DNA of 64,000 nucleotides from JAPOVO01 sp026708165. GTDB lineage: Bacteria > Chloroflexota > UBA11872 > VXNJ01. A model generated the notes under the pieces. That model did not search any database and was not told the origin of the DNA. It worked only from the letters and a program-made list of their open reading frames with translations. The stretch spans positions 2,046,001 through 2,110,000 of the forward strand of contig OZ242360.1 in the NCBI GenBank assembly GCA_965208775.1, in the 5' to 3' direction. The position numbers and the translations under genes were made by a program. Shown in pieces: positions 18,008-27,530 of the stretch (position 1 is its first letter; each line of letters opens with the position of its first letter).

Positions 18008-18358
18008 CTACTTGAACTCCGTCGCGGGATTTACCGCGGGGTAAAAGAAAGCCATCTTGAGCTGTGAATCGGCGGTGTTGCGGAATCCGTGATAAACGGT
18101 CGCGGGCGCCAGTACGGCATCGCCGGCCGAGACCGGAATCTCGTCTTCGCCGATTAGCGCCAGCCCCTCGCCTTCGAAGACGAAAAAGGCTTCTTCCACC
18201 AAGTGGTTGTGGAGCGGAAGCTCCGCTCCAGGGTCGATTAACAGTTCGCCCAGCGTAACCGCGCCCGCGCCTGCGTCGGGGTCCAGCAGGACCTTTCCGG
18301 CGATACCGGACAGGGTCCCCTCTCCCGCCTGTCGATCCGTACTTCGAACAACGCCCAT
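18008..18358 (-). CDS. Cupin-domain protein
   Basis: Small single-cupin protein of 116 residues. Motif one contains HNHLVEEAFFVFEGEG (His, His, Glu ligands) and motif two GDAVLAPATVYHGFRNT (His ligand), so the metal site looks intact. The ATG follows a purine-rich AAGGACGGAG stretch. It is convergent with the selenoprotein gene (46-nt gap) and divergent from the methyltransferase. The substrate is unknown. Confidence 0.85.
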   Translation of the reverse strand: MGVVRSTDRQAGEGTLSGIAGKVLLDPDAGAGAVTLGELLIDPGAELPLHNHLVEEAFFVFEGEGLALIGEDEIPVSAGDAVLAPATVYHGFRNTADSQLKMAFFYPAVNPATEFK

Positions 18359-18530
18359 CCTTACTCCGTCCTTTCAAGTCTGCTGCCGACGTGATCCTGA
18401 ATCCCAAACAGGCGCCGCCGCCTTGCCTGTTGCGTCCCGAGTTGTGATCTCCGATGCAGAAATCGGCTTCAATACGGTGTGCAGTCTAGACTTGATCGAC
18501 TGCAAATGTGATTGAAGCGGTGAGGTTATC

Positions 18531-19289
18531 TTGTCAATCGAGCGAGCTGCCGAAGCTACTAACGTCGAGAAGTTCAGTCAGGCTGCCGCCGGCTACGGTG
18601 AGGGGGTTGTTAGATCCGACCTGGAGGCGCTGGCGGCTATGTCGGGCGATTTGACGGGCAAGAAACTGCTCGACACGGCAGCCGGGCGTGGAGCTTGCGC
18701 CCTGAGAATGGCCGGTCAGGGCGCGGAGATATACCTGGCGGACCTCACCCACGCGATGCTCGCGCAAGGACGATCGGACGTGGCAGACGGCGGCCCGGAA
18801 TTTCGCGCGGCAGTGTCCCGGAGCGGCAACCTGCCATTTCCACAGGCGACTTTCGACGTCGTTACCTGCTCGCGCGCCTATCACCATTTGACCGACATTC
18901 CGAGTGCGCTGGAGGAAGCGAGCAGGGTCCTGAAGCCCGGAGGGCGTCTTTTGGTGGTAGATCACTCCGGGCCGGACGATCCCGAGGCTATGCACTTTGT
19001 CAACACGGTTTCGAAGTTGCGGGATGACTCCCATGCCGAGGCCTTGTCTCCGAATCGATGGCGCGACGCGCTGGGGGATGCCGGATTCGACTTGCGGCAG
19101 ATGCAAGAAGTGGAGTCGCGGCAGGAGTTGGGGGCGCTCATGGAAGCCGCAGGAGACGCGGCTCCGAAGATCATGGAACTGTTCGATAACGCTTCTCCAA
19201 GCATGCTGGAAGCGCTTGGATTCGACAGGTCCGAGCCGGCGGGATTTGCAACCGTCATGATCGTCTTCGACGCCGTATCAAGAGCCTGA
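18531..19289 (+). CDS. Class I SAM-dependent methyltransferase
   Basis: 252 residues with a Rossmann methyltransferase core. Motif I is LLDTAAGRGACALRMA, the acidic loop is AEIYLADLTHAML, motif IV lies near FDVVTCSRAYHHL, and motif VI is LKPGGRLLVVDHSG. It resembles the UbiE/COQ5-like Methyltransf_11 group. The start is TTG, with a GAGG site 5 nt upstream. The acceptor molecule is unknown; the C-terminal 90 residues are specific to this protein and may form the substrate cap. Confidence 0.85.
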   Translation: MSIERAAEATNVEKFSQAAAGYGEGVVRSDLEALAAMSGDLTGKKLLDTAAGRGACALRMAGQGAEIYLADLTHAMLAQGRSDVADGGPEFRAAVSRSGNLPFPQATFDVVTCSRAYHHLTDIPSALEEASRVLKPGGRLLVVDHSGPDDPEAMHFVNTVSKLRDDSHAEALSPNRWRDALGDAGFDLRQMQEVESRQELGALMEAAGDAAPKIMELFDNASPSMLEALGFDRSEPAGFATVMIVFDAVSRA

Positions 19290-19331
19290 GGCTTCGCTGC
19301 GGTAGATACGGCTGGTTCCGGCGACGCCCGA

Positions 19332-19808
19332 TCACCGGTGCCGCGAGCTTGCCAGCTTCTCCATACGCACGCCGCAGCCGTCTCGAATGAACGCCTTTTC
19401 GCCGGTTAGCAATACGAGCCGGCGTAGAGGATATCGGCGATGCAACAGATTCAGGACGATGTCCTCGACTGGAAACCTGAACTCCCGGCGAGCGATGAGG
19501 GAGTTGCCGGGGCCGGACTCAAACTCAATACCGAGCACGGCGTTCGCCACCTCGTTGAATACTTCGGTGGTCGATCTGTAGAAAACTTCGAGGCTTTCTC
19601 CACCGGACCGTTTGACCCATGTCCAACCGAACTCACTTACCGCGCTTTCTACTTTGCCCAATGCCCGACGCGCTTTATGTGAAGTGTGCCGTCGGGCGTA
19701 CGATTTGAGTTCCGAGTAGCTGCGTGGATATCCGAGTCTGGTGCCGCCGCCGAGTGTATAGACGCCGCGACTTGCGATTTCGTGACCGCGCAGCCTCAGG
19801 TCGTACAC
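19332..19808 (-). CDS. Hypothetical protein downstream of dinB
   Basis: I do not recognise this family. The 158-residue, Arg-rich protein (GYPRSYSELKSYARRH, RREFRFPVEDIVLNLLHRRYPLRRL) starts at a GTG with AGGA 7 nt upstream; that ribosome-binding site overlaps the dinB stop codon, so the genes are translationally linked. Position and charge suggest a nucleic-acid role linked to DNA damage, but this is inference only. The frame is open further upstream inside dinB without meaning. Confidence 0.55.
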   Translation of the reverse strand: MYDLRLRGHEIASRGVYTLGGGTRLGYPRSYSELKSYARRHTSHKARRALGKVESAVSEFGWTWVKRSGGESLEVFYRSTTEVFNEVANAVLGIEFESGPGNSLIARREFRFPVEDIVLNLLHRRYPLRRLVLLTGEKAFIRDGCGVRMEKLASSRHR

Positions 19809-19812
19809 TATT

Positions 19813-21000
19813 TCATCCTGCCGGTCGCACTTGAGCCGCTGCCCCGACCAAGCGGCCCCAGGAGACGCTGTGCGGTCCAAACCGTTCCGCAATAGCATCT
19901 ACCGCGAGGTCGAGGCGGCGGTTTCGACGGGACTGGGGCCAGTCCAGGGGAAGCTGCTCCATGTCATCCTGGCTGAAGTCGGAGACGTGAACTCCTGCCA
20001 GCCTGAAACGGCTGCTCCGCGTCAATGCTGTGTCCAACAGACCAATCGCCGTCTTGTAGATAACACGTCCTTCGTCGGAATGGGAGTCGAGCGTCCGGCG
20101 CCGCGTTATTGTGGTGAAATCGGCGTATCGCAGCTTCAGGGTGACAACGCGGCCGCGGATACGTTGGGTGCGGAGACGTTTTGCGACCTTCTCCGACGCC
20201 TCAAGCAGAAAAGCGCGCAACGTCGAGGGATCCCGGACGTCGCGGTCGAATGTGGTTTCGTGGCCCAGCGACTTGCGTCGCGGGTCGGGTTCGATGGACC
20301 GTTCGTCGATTCCCACGGCGAGACGGCGAATCCGGTGACCGTTCCGGCCGAATCTGGAGCTCAGGATCGATGCTTTCTGATTTGCGAGGTCTCCAATGGT
20401 TCTGATGCCGATGTTTTCGAGCATTGAGCGAGTCTTCGGTCCCACTCCCCACACTTTGCCGACGGGCAGGGGGGCCAAGAACTCCCGCTCGGTACCCATG
20501 GGAACGACCAAAAGGCCGTCTGGCTTGCTGAGATCCGAGGCGATTTTGGCGACGGACTTGCTGGTTGCGACACCGATGCTGATAGCCAGTTGTTCTTCGC
20601 GCAGTACGACGCTTTTGATCATTCGCGCTATCTCTACCGGCGTCCCGAGGGAGCGCTCGCAGCCGGCTACGTCCAGAAACGCCTCGTCAAGCGATAACGG
20701 CTCCACCAGCGGCGTTACGGATTGCAGAATATTCAAGATTCGGTCTGAGACGGCGCTGTATGCGGCATGCCGGGGTCGGACGAAGACCGCCTCCGGGCAA
20801 AGGCGTTTGGCGGTGGCGGACGGCATCGCCGAATGGACTCCAAATCGCCGCGCTTCGTAAGAGGGGGAGGTTACGACGCCCCGCTGTCCCGGCTCACCGC
20901 CGACAATCACCGGCCTCCCCCTAAGCTCGGGATTGTCGCGTTGCTCGACGGCCGCGAAAAAGGCGTCCAGGTCGGCGTGGAGGATCGTGGCGGAGGGCAT
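19813..21000 (-). CDS. dinB: DNA polymerase IV (Y-family)
   Basis: Error-prone translesion polymerase of 395 residues. Visible features are the catalytic HADLDAFFAAVEQ block (residues 8-20), VTSPSYEARRFGVHSAMP, SLDEAFLDV with the second and third carboxylates, and the helix-hairpin-helix segment KVWGVGPKTRSMLENIGI. The little-finger domain is complete. No beta-clamp motif is obvious at the very C-terminus. It sits between two small unknown genes on the same strand, with gaps of 2 and 4 nt, so a three-gene unit is likely. Confidence 0.94.
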   Translation of the reverse strand: MPSATILHADLDAFFAAVEQRDNPELRGRPVIVGGEPGQRGVVTSPSYEARRFGVHSAMPSATAKRLCPEAVFVRPRHAAYSAVSDRILNILQSVTPLVEPLSLDEAFLDVAGCERSLGTPVEIARMIKSVVLREEQLAISIGVATSKSVAKIASDLSKPDGLLVVPMGTEREFLAPLPVGKVWGVGPKTRSMLENIGIRTIGDLANQKASILSSRFGRNGHRIRRLAVGIDERSIEPDPRRKSLGHETTFDRDVRDPSTLRAFLLEASEKVAKRLRTQRIRGRVVTLKLRYADFTTITRRRTLDSHSDEGRVIYKTAIGLLDTALTRSSRFRLAGVHVSDFSQDDMEQLPLDWPQSRRNRRLDLAVDAIAERFGPHSVSWGRLVGAAAQVRPAG

Positions 21001-21002
21001 GT

Positions 21003-21221
21003 CTAAGCTTCGGCACCCTGTTCCAGCAATCGCGGCGAGCGAACTCTGCTGCGATGAGCATCAACATCGTAATCCTCGGCCCGTGTGGCGAACGGCCCCC
21101 AATTGTCGGTTCTTGTAATACCGAGCGAGCGTTGCAGATCAATCTCGCTGCGTGCGGGACGAAAATGCAAGACTCCGCAGTCGGCAATAGCGACCGACGT
21201 TTTGCAGTTGTGTGCGACCAT
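21003..21221 (-). CDS. Small hypothetical protein upstream of dinB
   Basis: 72 residues, Arg- and Asp-rich, not similar to any family I know. Evidence that it is real: a GAGG site 9 nt before the ATG, an uninterrupted frame, and a stop codon 2 nt before the dinB start. It may be a short partner, or simply a leader cistron that couples translation to dinB. The amino-acid composition is not strongly protein-like, so confidence is limited. Confidence 0.4.
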   Translation of the reverse strand: MVAHNCKTSVAIADCGVLHFRPARSEIDLQRSLGITRTDNWGPFATRAEDYDVDAHRSRVRSPRLLEQGAEA

Positions 21222-21576
21222 GATGGAATTCCTCGGTTGATGTTGGTCGTTCGGAAGTTGTTCGCGTAGAGCTTACCGAACGAAGATCGAACGTGCAAGG
21301 CTGAATTGAGGTGTTGCGCTTCGATTGTGAATCAGGGGAACTGTGCCAATCGCTCGGAGCAATATGTAAACGGGGTTTTGAATGCCCTCTCGCTTCCCGA
21401 TTCCTTCCTGCGGAAGCCATATCAAGTGGAACAGGGCGCATAAGTAGCAGGCGGAAATGCTGTGACCGCACTCGCAATCCACGACATTTTTTCACCAGCA
21501 TCCCGGTTGACAATGAATTTGTGATAATTGAGCGACGGTTGATGCTGGCTTCAGGCACACGCTAAGGAGAATCTTG
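21222..21576. other. Intergenic region between divergent dinB unit and MIP18-like gene
   Basis: 355 nt without a supported gene. It is more AT-rich than its surroundings near 21480-21545 and must hold the promoters of both units. Short ORFs on each strand lack ribosome-binding sites and homology. GTTCG/CGAAC motifs occur near 21247-21292, but not in the spacing of a classical LexA box. Confidence 0.5.
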
Positions 21577-21876
21577 ATGGTGACGGTGGACGATGTTAAG
21601 GCGGCGCTGGAGGGCGTACACGACCCGGAACTCGATCTGGACATACTCAATTTGGGATTGATCTATGACGTGGCGGTAGACGGGCAAAGGGTCGATGTTG
21701 AAATGACGTTTACGTCTCCGATGTGCCCCGCAGGCCCTGCCATCGTGAAGGACGCCACGGCCGCGATCGACGCTCTGGATGGTGTAGAAGAGACAAATGT
21801 CGAGATAGTTTGGGACCCGCCCTGGACGATGGAAATGATGAGCGAGGACCTCAAGTTCATGCTCGGGCGGGGCTGA
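21577..21876 (+). CDS. MIP18/SufT family (DUF59) iron-sulfur assembly protein
   Basis: 99 residues with the MIP18 pattern: ALEGVHDPELDLDILNLGLIYDV near the N-terminus and TFTSPMCPAGPAIVKDA around the conserved Cys, then VWDPPWTMEMMSED. Members (SufT, PaaD-like) help insert Fe-S clusters in the cytoplasm. The ATG at 21577 follows AAGGAG by 7 nt, and a TTG one codon upstream is less likely. It stands alone, with no suf genes nearby. It is convergent with the dGTPase gene. Confidence 0.9.
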   Translation: MVTVDDVKAALEGVHDPELDLDILNLGLIYDVAVDGQRVDVEMTFTSPMCPAGPAIVKDATAAIDALDGVEETNVEIVWDPPWTMEMMSEDLKFMLGRG

Positions 21877-21960
21877 TTCGAGCCAGCCACCGCCGCGTTT
21901 CCTGCCGCTGCCTCGGCAAGTACTTGACGCTAATTCGCGGGTAGCTGAAGTTCAGCCTGG

Positions 21961-23133
21961 TCAGTCCGGGCGGCCGGTCATCCCCCGGTAGGGCGGCTCG
22001 AAGATCTCGGCGTAAGTGTCGAGCGCGTAGCGATCGGTCATGCCCGCGATGAACCGCGCCACGATCTGGTGTAACTCGCCGTCCGGATTCGAGAGCTTTT
22101 CCTGAGTCGACCTCGGCATAAGTCCGGGATTTTCGACAAACTCATTGAACAGCCGCGTCAGCACCATCTTGCCCCTGGCGGCTTGGCGGCGCACTGATGG
22201 GTGCATGTAGACCTGCTCCACCATGAAGTCGGTGGTGCTGTCTCGCTGTGACTTTCCCGCAGCCGAGGCCGAAATAGCCGGCTCGCCCCGGTTGCGTATG
22301 TCCTCGCTCGATCTCAGGTCTTCCTCGTCGATTCGCTCTTTGGAGGCGCGAACGACATCGTCGATCAGTTCGCTTATGACACGGCTAGTAGCACGACGGA
22401 GCACTACGCGCTCGAAGTCCATGCCGAGATCGGTCCTTCGGTTGCGGGCACACAATTCAAACGCGGCGTCAAGGGCCTGCCGCCAAAGCTCGGGGCCGCT
22501 ACGGTGCAGGTCTTCAATTCGTAGAAGCCCCGCGTTTACCGAGTCCTCGACGTCATGGGCGGTGAACGCGCACTCGTCTGCCTCCGAAACCGCCTGCGAT
22601 TCCGGCCCCGGCTGGGGATACGAGTCGAACTCGGGAGCTGAGGTGGGAACATCGAATCGCGTGGCATGACGGGCTATCCCTTCCCGCGCCGCCCACGTCA
22701 GATTTAGGCCCCGGTATCCCGGCTGCGGCGACTCTAGTTCGTCGACGACTGTAAGAGAATGCCGGTTGGCGTCCCATCCGCCGTTGTCACTCATCAAGTC
22801 GTCGAGGGTTTTCTCGCCCTCGTGTCCAAAAGGACCATGTCCAAGATCGTGAGCCAGAGCGACAGCCTCGCTTAGCGTTTCGTCCAGCCCCAACTCATAG
22901 GCGATGCTGCGCGCTATCTGGGCGACTTCAAGCGAATGAGTCATCCTGGTACGGAAGAAATCCGCTTCGGTGACGACGAACACCTGGGTCTTGTGCTGGA
23001 GACGACGAAAGGCCCGGGAGTGCAGGATACGGTCCCGGTCGAGCGCGTATTCGGTGCGCCTCATCGGTTCCGACCGAGCCTGCTTGTGACGCCGGCTGAT
23101 CCACGGATGTTGCAGTGGCGTGGCGAGGTACAT
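21961..23133 (-). CDS. dgt: Deoxyguanosinetriphosphate triphosphohydrolase-like protein
   Basis: HD-domain dNTPase that splits dNTPs to deoxynucleosides and triphosphate. The N-terminal RTEYALDRDRILHSRAFRRLQHKTQVF block, H66 in RMTHSLEVAQIAR and the H95-D96 pair in LAHDLGHGPFGHEGE are diagnostic of this subfamily. A C-terminal YxxM-like region (KMVLTRLFNEFVENPG) is present. 390 residues is the usual length for the short dGTPase-like class. Preference for dGTP is not provable from sequence. Confidence 0.92.
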   Translation of the reverse strand: MYLATPLQHPWISRRHKQARSEPMRRTEYALDRDRILHSRAFRRLQHKTQVFVVTEADFFRTRMTHSLEVAQIARSIAYELGLDETLSEAVALAHDLGHGPFGHEGEKTLDDLMSDNGGWDANRHSLTVVDELESPQPGYRGLNLTWAAREGIARHATRFDVPTSAPEFDSYPQPGPESQAVSEADECAFTAHDVEDSVNAGLLRIEDLHRSGPELWRQALDAAFELCARNRRTDLGMDFERVVLRRATSRVISELIDDVVRASKERIDEEDLRSSEDIRNRGEPAISASAAGKSQRDSTTDFMVEQVYMHPSVRRQAARGKMVLTRLFNEFVENPGLMPRSTQEKLSNPDGELHQIVARFIAGMTDRYALDTYAEIFEPPYRGMTGRPD

Positions 23134-23284
23134 TGTTCCGGCAGATTACATCAGACAGCCTAAATGGCTAGCGCCGAAGGCCGGATTCGAACGACGCGAA
23201 GCCGGGGCAGTACGCTTGGCGCAGCGGCTCGCCGTTTGATATCGTCCCGCGCGGCAAGCGCTGGCGTTTGACGTCTGCGTCCTT

Positions 23285-26071
23285 TTGAAGTTCAGGGAGC
23301 GGTCTAGCGAAAACGCGAAAGTCGGACAACCCGTGAGCATCCGCCTGGCAGGCTGGCTCGAACGGAATTCAAGCTTTGCGATTGCTCTCGCGGTAGTAGC
23401 TACCGTCTTGCTCGCGATTCCTTTTCTCCTGATGACGCCGACCGAAAGTGCCTCGGGTGAGCCGGGCGGCAAGGTGTTCGAGACTCTCGAAAAGGCAAAA
23501 GACCGGTTCGCGTCGCGGGTCTTCGGCATGGCCTTCATCGTCGAGGCGACCGACGGCGATCTCCTCCGCAAAGACGCGCTCGAAGAGCTGCTCGCTAATG
23601 CGCAGGCAGTCCGGGACGATCCCGAAATCGGCCCCAAGCTCTTTTCGTACTTCGATCCCGACCGCAACATCGACGTGATGGGCGTTTATACCGTCGCAGA
23701 CTCCATCGACGCGCTCCTTCGAGCCACGGGCGTCGATGGGATAGCTGCCGCCAGCGACGCGGAGGTCCGCGCTGTAGCGGGAGGCATGGTTGACAGGCTC
23801 GGCCCGCGCGAACTGGGTCTCTCGGTCGAGAGCCGAAAGGACCCCGCGACCGGCCATTGGATAGTCCCGGCGCTGGTTATGAACGTGCTGGTCGACAACG
23901 AAGCTTTAGGGGGAAGCGGTGTGCGCGCGGTAGTCGGGTCGGACGACACTTCGCGGGAGGAGTTCGCGCGCGATGTCCAGATGCGCCTGCGCGGCGACGA
24001 ACGACACCTAAGCGCCTGGGGAATCGCCATCGACGTCAACCTGACGAGCGAGGAGCAGGGCGGCGTGGCGGGGCCGTTTATTGGATTCACCATACTTGCG
24101 GTTTTGGTGGTCGTCGGGATCGCCTTCCACTCGTATTGGACCGTCGCGATCATCGGAGCCGCACTAGCGTCAATGATCATCTGGCTCAAGGGGCTCTCAA
24201 ACCTGGTTGGTCTTAAGGACGCTCTGATCCTGGATCTGATCGTTCCGATAGCGATGATCTCATTTGGGGTCGATTTCGCGATTCACGCGATTGGCCGCTA
24301 CCGAGAGGAGCGCCGCGTCGGCAATCGTCCGCATCGGGCCTTCGTAGCGGGATTCGGCGCTGTACTTGCCGCATTGCTGGTGGCTTTCTTCAGCGACGCG
24401 GTCGCGTTCCTGGCTAACGTTTCATCACGGATCGAGTCCGTTATTCAGTTCGGAGTGGGAGCGGCGTTCGGAGTGCTGTCCGGCTTTCTGATGCTCGGCG
24501 TCGTGGCCCCGCTTGCGCTGATGAGAGTGGAGCAGCGGGTTGGCTTCCGACGGGAATCACGGCTCGGACGGTTCATCGTTACCAACGCGATGGTGCTCGC
24601 GGGACTTACAGTGATGGCGTCGGTCATCTTCAGCGTCTATCTGAATCCCACGATTGGCGTTGTCATTCTGGGCGCTTACGTGGTGGTGTTTCTGGCGGCG
24701 CCTTACTTCGCCGCGGGCTGGCTGGGAGCTGATCGACCGGTTGATGAGAAACCAAAGGCGACTGGGGTCGACCGGCTTTCTAGAAGCGTTGGGAACGGCG
24801 TGGCGCTGCTGGCGCGGGTCCGCAAAGTGCTCCTGCCCGTGGCGGCTCTATTAACGGCGGGAGCAGTCTACCTGGCCATTCAACTGCCGCTTGAGTCGGA
24901 CGTGAAGGTTTTCTTTTCCCCTGACACCGACTTCGTGACGAGCCTCGACAAGCTCGACCGGCACATTGGGTCGATTGGCGGCGAGCCGGCCGAGGTCTAT
25001 GTCGAAGGGGACCTAACCAGTCCCGACTCGATCGCCGCGATTCACCGGTTTGCCGACGCGGTGCGCGGTCTCGACACCGAGCTGCTGGCGCGTGACGAGG
25101 AGGGACTGGTAACTGTCGATACCGGCGCGGCGCGGCTTCTAGGCGAAGTGCTTGACTCGCAGGCGGCACGCGCGGCTATCAGTTCTGCGACCGGAATCTC
25201 CTTGAGCGACGACGATAACGACCGGATACCCGATTCCCGCGAACAACTTGCGGCGGTCTACGCCTTCACGAGGGAGGCGGGCGTGCCCTTTGACGAGTCC
25301 CGCCTTGCGTGGACGCCGGACCTAGTGCAGAGGGTGCTCTGGGAGTCAGACGACCGAAGCGTTCAATCCACCAAGCTGACCATTCAGCTTTTGGGAAGCC
25401 GCGCTCAGGAGAACATCCTCCAGGTTAGAACCGAGCTTTCACCGCTGGTCGACCAGCTCCAGGACGATCTCCGGGATTCCTATCCAGGCGCGTCCGCCGT
25501 GCTTAGCGGCGCTCCCGTCGCCCGCCAGGCCACGCTGGATGCGGTGGCGCGCGCTCTGCAAATCTCGCTGCCGATTGCCGTGGTGCTGTGCCTGATCGTG
25601 GCGGCGGTCTTCACGCGGTCGATCAGGTTCGCCGTTGTTGGCATCATTCCCATTCTGCTGGTCGTGGCGTGGCTCTACGGATTTATGTACGTCTTCGGAT
25701 ATGGCATCAATCTGGTCACGGCGACGATCGGCGCGATCTCAATCGGCATAGGCATCGACTTCGCCATCCATTTCACGATGCGTTACCGGGAGGAGTTGCT
25801 CCGTCATGGGGTCCGCATCGAAGCGGTTCGGGCCGCCGGCGGGGGGACCGGAGTCGCGCTGATCGCGTCGGCGCTATCGAGCGTTATCGGGTTTGCGATA
25901 CTGGCGTTTGCACCGATGCCGATGTTCGCATCCTATGGATTGCTCACCGCGGTGATGATCGTTATGGCCGCGGCCAGTTCGCTGATCGTCTTGCCATCGC
26001 TATTGATGGTCGTCACACGCGACCGCGAGCCTACGTCAACCGTGCCCCAAGAACCCGCCGCGGCGGGTTAG
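23285..26071 (+). CDS. RND superfamily (MMPL-type) exporter
   Basis: Large membrane transporter of 928 residues with the duplicated RND layout: one N-terminal helix, a roughly 200-residue extracytoplasmic domain, five or six helices (FTILAVLVVVGIAFHS onward), then a second helix/large loop/helix set. Characteristic motifs GVDFAIHAIGRYREE and GIDFAIHFTMRYREE occur in helix 4 of each half; the Asp residues probably relay protons. It probably moves lipids, hopanoids or other hydrophobic compounds. The start is uncertain: TTG 23285 or GTG 23333. Ribosome-binding sites are weak at both. Confidence 0.9.
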   Translation: MKFRERSSENAKVGQPVSIRLAGWLERNSSFAIALAVVATVLLAIPFLLMTPTESASGEPGGKVFETLEKAKDRFASRVFGMAFIVEATDGDLLRKDALEELLANAQAVRDDPEIGPKLFSYFDPDRNIDVMGVYTVADSIDALLRATGVDGIAAASDAEVRAVAGGMVDRLGPRELGLSVESRKDPATGHWIVPALVMNVLVDNEALGGSGVRAVVGSDDTSREEFARDVQMRLRGDERHLSAWGIAIDVNLTSEEQGGVAGPFIGFTILAVLVVVGIAFHSYWTVAIIGAALASMIIWLKGLSNLVGLKDALILDLIVPIAMISFGVDFAIHAIGRYREERRVGNRPHRAFVAGFGAVLAALLVAFFSDAVAFLANVSSRIESVIQFGVGAAFGVLSGFLMLGVVAPLALMRVEQRVGFRRESRLGRFIVTNAMVLAGLTVMASVIFSVYLNPTIGVVILGAYVVVFLAAPYFAAGWLGADRPVDEKPKATGVDRLSRSVGNGVALLARVRKVLLPVAALLTAGAVYLAIQLPLESDVKVFFSPDTDFVTSLDKLDRHIGSIGGEPAEVYVEGDLTSPDSIAAIHRFADAVRGLDTELLARDEEGLVTVDTGAARLLGEVLDSQAARAAISSATGISLSDDDNDRIPDSREQLAAVYAFTREAGVPFDESRLAWTPDLVQRVLWESDDRSVQSTKLTIQLLGSRAQENILQVRTELSPLVDQLQDDLRDSYPGASAVLSGAPVARQATLDAVARALQISLPIAVVLCLIVAAVFTRSIRFAVVGIIPILLVVAWLYGFMYVFGYGINLVTATIGAISIGIGIDFAIHFTMRYREELLRHGVRIEAVRAAGGGTGVALIASALSSVIGFAILAFAPMPMFASYGLLTAVMIVMAAASSLIVLPSLLMVVTRDREPTSTVPQEPAAAG

Positions 26072-26087
26072 TTGGGAGACAAGCCGG

Positions 26088-27530
26088 CTAGAACCAGCGT
26101 TCGACGATGATTTTCTCTTCGGTAAAGAAGTTGATAGCGTCGCGGGCCTGACCGTGCAGGTCGCCGTAGAACGACTCCTTCATGCCGCCGAAGTGGAAGA
26201 AGGCCATGGGGGCGGCAACGCCGATGTTCACTCCGACGTTACCCGCTCTGACACGCGAACTGAACTCCCTGGCATCCCTGCCGCTCGACGTGAATATCGA
26301 GGCCATGTTGCCGTATGGCACGCGGTCGATAGTCTCGATCGCCTCGTCCAGCGAGTCGGCCCTCATGACGCTCAGCACCGGGCCGAAGATTTCCTCTCGC
26401 GCGATCGTCATGGAAGGATCGACGTCGTCAAAGATGGTGGGACCGACGAAGTAGCCGCCATCGCCGCCGTCTGTGTTTCGACCATCGAGCAGCAGGGTCG
26501 CTCCTTCCTCGATGCCTTGTTCTATGTAGTTCGTCACCCTGTCCTTGCTGGCTGCGGAGATCACCGGTCCCATTTTCGTTCCGGGCTTGGTCCCGTCGCC
26601 GACTCTTACCGATTTGGCAGCTTCAACCACGCCGTTTGCCACGGCTTCGTGGGCCTCGGCGACCGCCAAGACCACCGATCCGGCGAGGCAGCGCTGACCT
26701 GCCGCGCCGAACGCCGAATCGACCACGTTGCCGATAGTCTCGCCCATGCTGGCGTCCGGCATGACTACGAGGTAGTTCTTCGCTCCCCCCTGGCATTGCA
26801 TTCTCTTGCCCGCGGCGGTGCCCCGTCGATAGACGTCGCGCGCGACGGAGGATGATCCTACGAATGAAATGCCCGCGATGCGCGGATCGTCCAACAGCGC
26901 TTCCGAGACTGCCCGCCCCCCGTGGACGATGTTGAGGACTCCGGGCGGGAAACCGGACTCAACGGCAAGCTCGGCGATGCGGGCTTGAGACAGCGGGGTC
27001 TGCTCGGACGGCTTGATTATGTAGGTGTTTCCGGACGCTATGGCATACGGCATGAACCACATCGGAACCATGGCCGGGAAGTTGAACGGAGGCACCATGC
27101 CGAATACGCCAAGCGGCTGTCGCACGGCGTATTCGTCTATTCCTCGGGATACGTTCTCAAGGTTTGATCCCATCATCAAACTTGGAACGCCGATGGCTAC
27201 TTCCACGTTCTCGATTGTTCGCCGCATCTCTCCACGGGACTCGTCCAGCGTTTTACCGTTTTCGGCGGTAATCGCCGCGCTCAAGTCCTCGACGTGCTCT
27301 TCCATCAAGGCCTTGAGCCGGAAGAGCACCTGAGTGCGGTCGACCGCCGGAACCAGCCGCCAGCTCTCGAATGCGGACTCGGCTGCTGAAATTGCGTCGT
27401 CGACATCGTTTCCAGTCGAGCTGGGCGCACGGGCGATGACTTCGCCGTTCGCGGGATTCGTAACGTCGATCCAGTCGCTCGTCGACGACTCCACCCACTT
27501 GCCGCCAATTAGATTCTTGAGAGTTTCGAT
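26088..27530 (-). CDS. mmsA: Methylmalonate-semialdehyde dehydrogenase (CoA-acylating), AUC start likely
   Basis: NAD-dependent oxidation of methylmalonate semialdehyde to propionyl-CoA in valine or inositol catabolism. MmsA-specific blocks are seen: PFNFPAMVPMWFMPYAIASGN, GGAKNYLVVMPDA, and GQRCLAGS with the catalytic Cys. Counting from the first canonical start (GTG 27494) would remove the conserved IETLKNLIGGKW segment. That segment is in frame and begins at an ATC codon (27528-27530), 7 nt after a strong GGGAGG. I therefore extend the gene to the ATC; 27494 is the fallback. It is convergent with the exporter gene. Confidence 0.9.
   Translation of the reverse strand: METLKNLIGGKWVESSTSDWIDVTNPANGEVIARAPSSTGNDVDDAISAAESAFESWRLVPAVDRTQVLFRLKALMEEHVEDLSAAITAENGKTLDESRGEMRRTIENVEVAIGVPSLMMGSNLENVSRGIDEYAVRQPLGVFGMVPPFNFPAMVPMWFMPYAIASGNTYIIKPSEQTPLSQARIAELAVESGFPPGVLNIVHGGRAVSEALLDDPRIAGISFVGSSSVARDVYRRGTAAGKRMQCQGGAKNYLVVMPDASMGETIGNVVDSAFGAAGQRCLAGSVVLAVAEAHEAVANGVVEAAKSVRVGDGTKPGTKMGPVISAASKDRVTNYIEQGIEEGATLLLDGRNTDGGDGGYFVGPTIFDDVDPSMTIAREEIFGPVLSVMRADSLDEAIETIDRVPYGNMASIFTSSGRDAREFSSRVRAGNVGVNIGVAAPMAFFHFGGMKESFYGDLHGQARDAINFFTEEKIIVERWF

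Noticed and set aside
21245..21292. GTTCG/CGAAC motifs as a LexA box for the dinB unit
   Set aside because: The half sites are separated by 12 nt in the wrong arrangement, so they do not fit CGAAC-N4-GTTCG.
21507..21528. TTGACA followed by GATAAT as a promoter for the MIP18-like gene
   Set aside because: The spacing is only 10 nt, far from the 16-18 nt needed.
23183..23192. GGATTCGAAC resembling a tRNA T-loop (minus strand)
   Set aside because: Flanking bases do not form a T stem and no acceptor or anticodon arm can be built.
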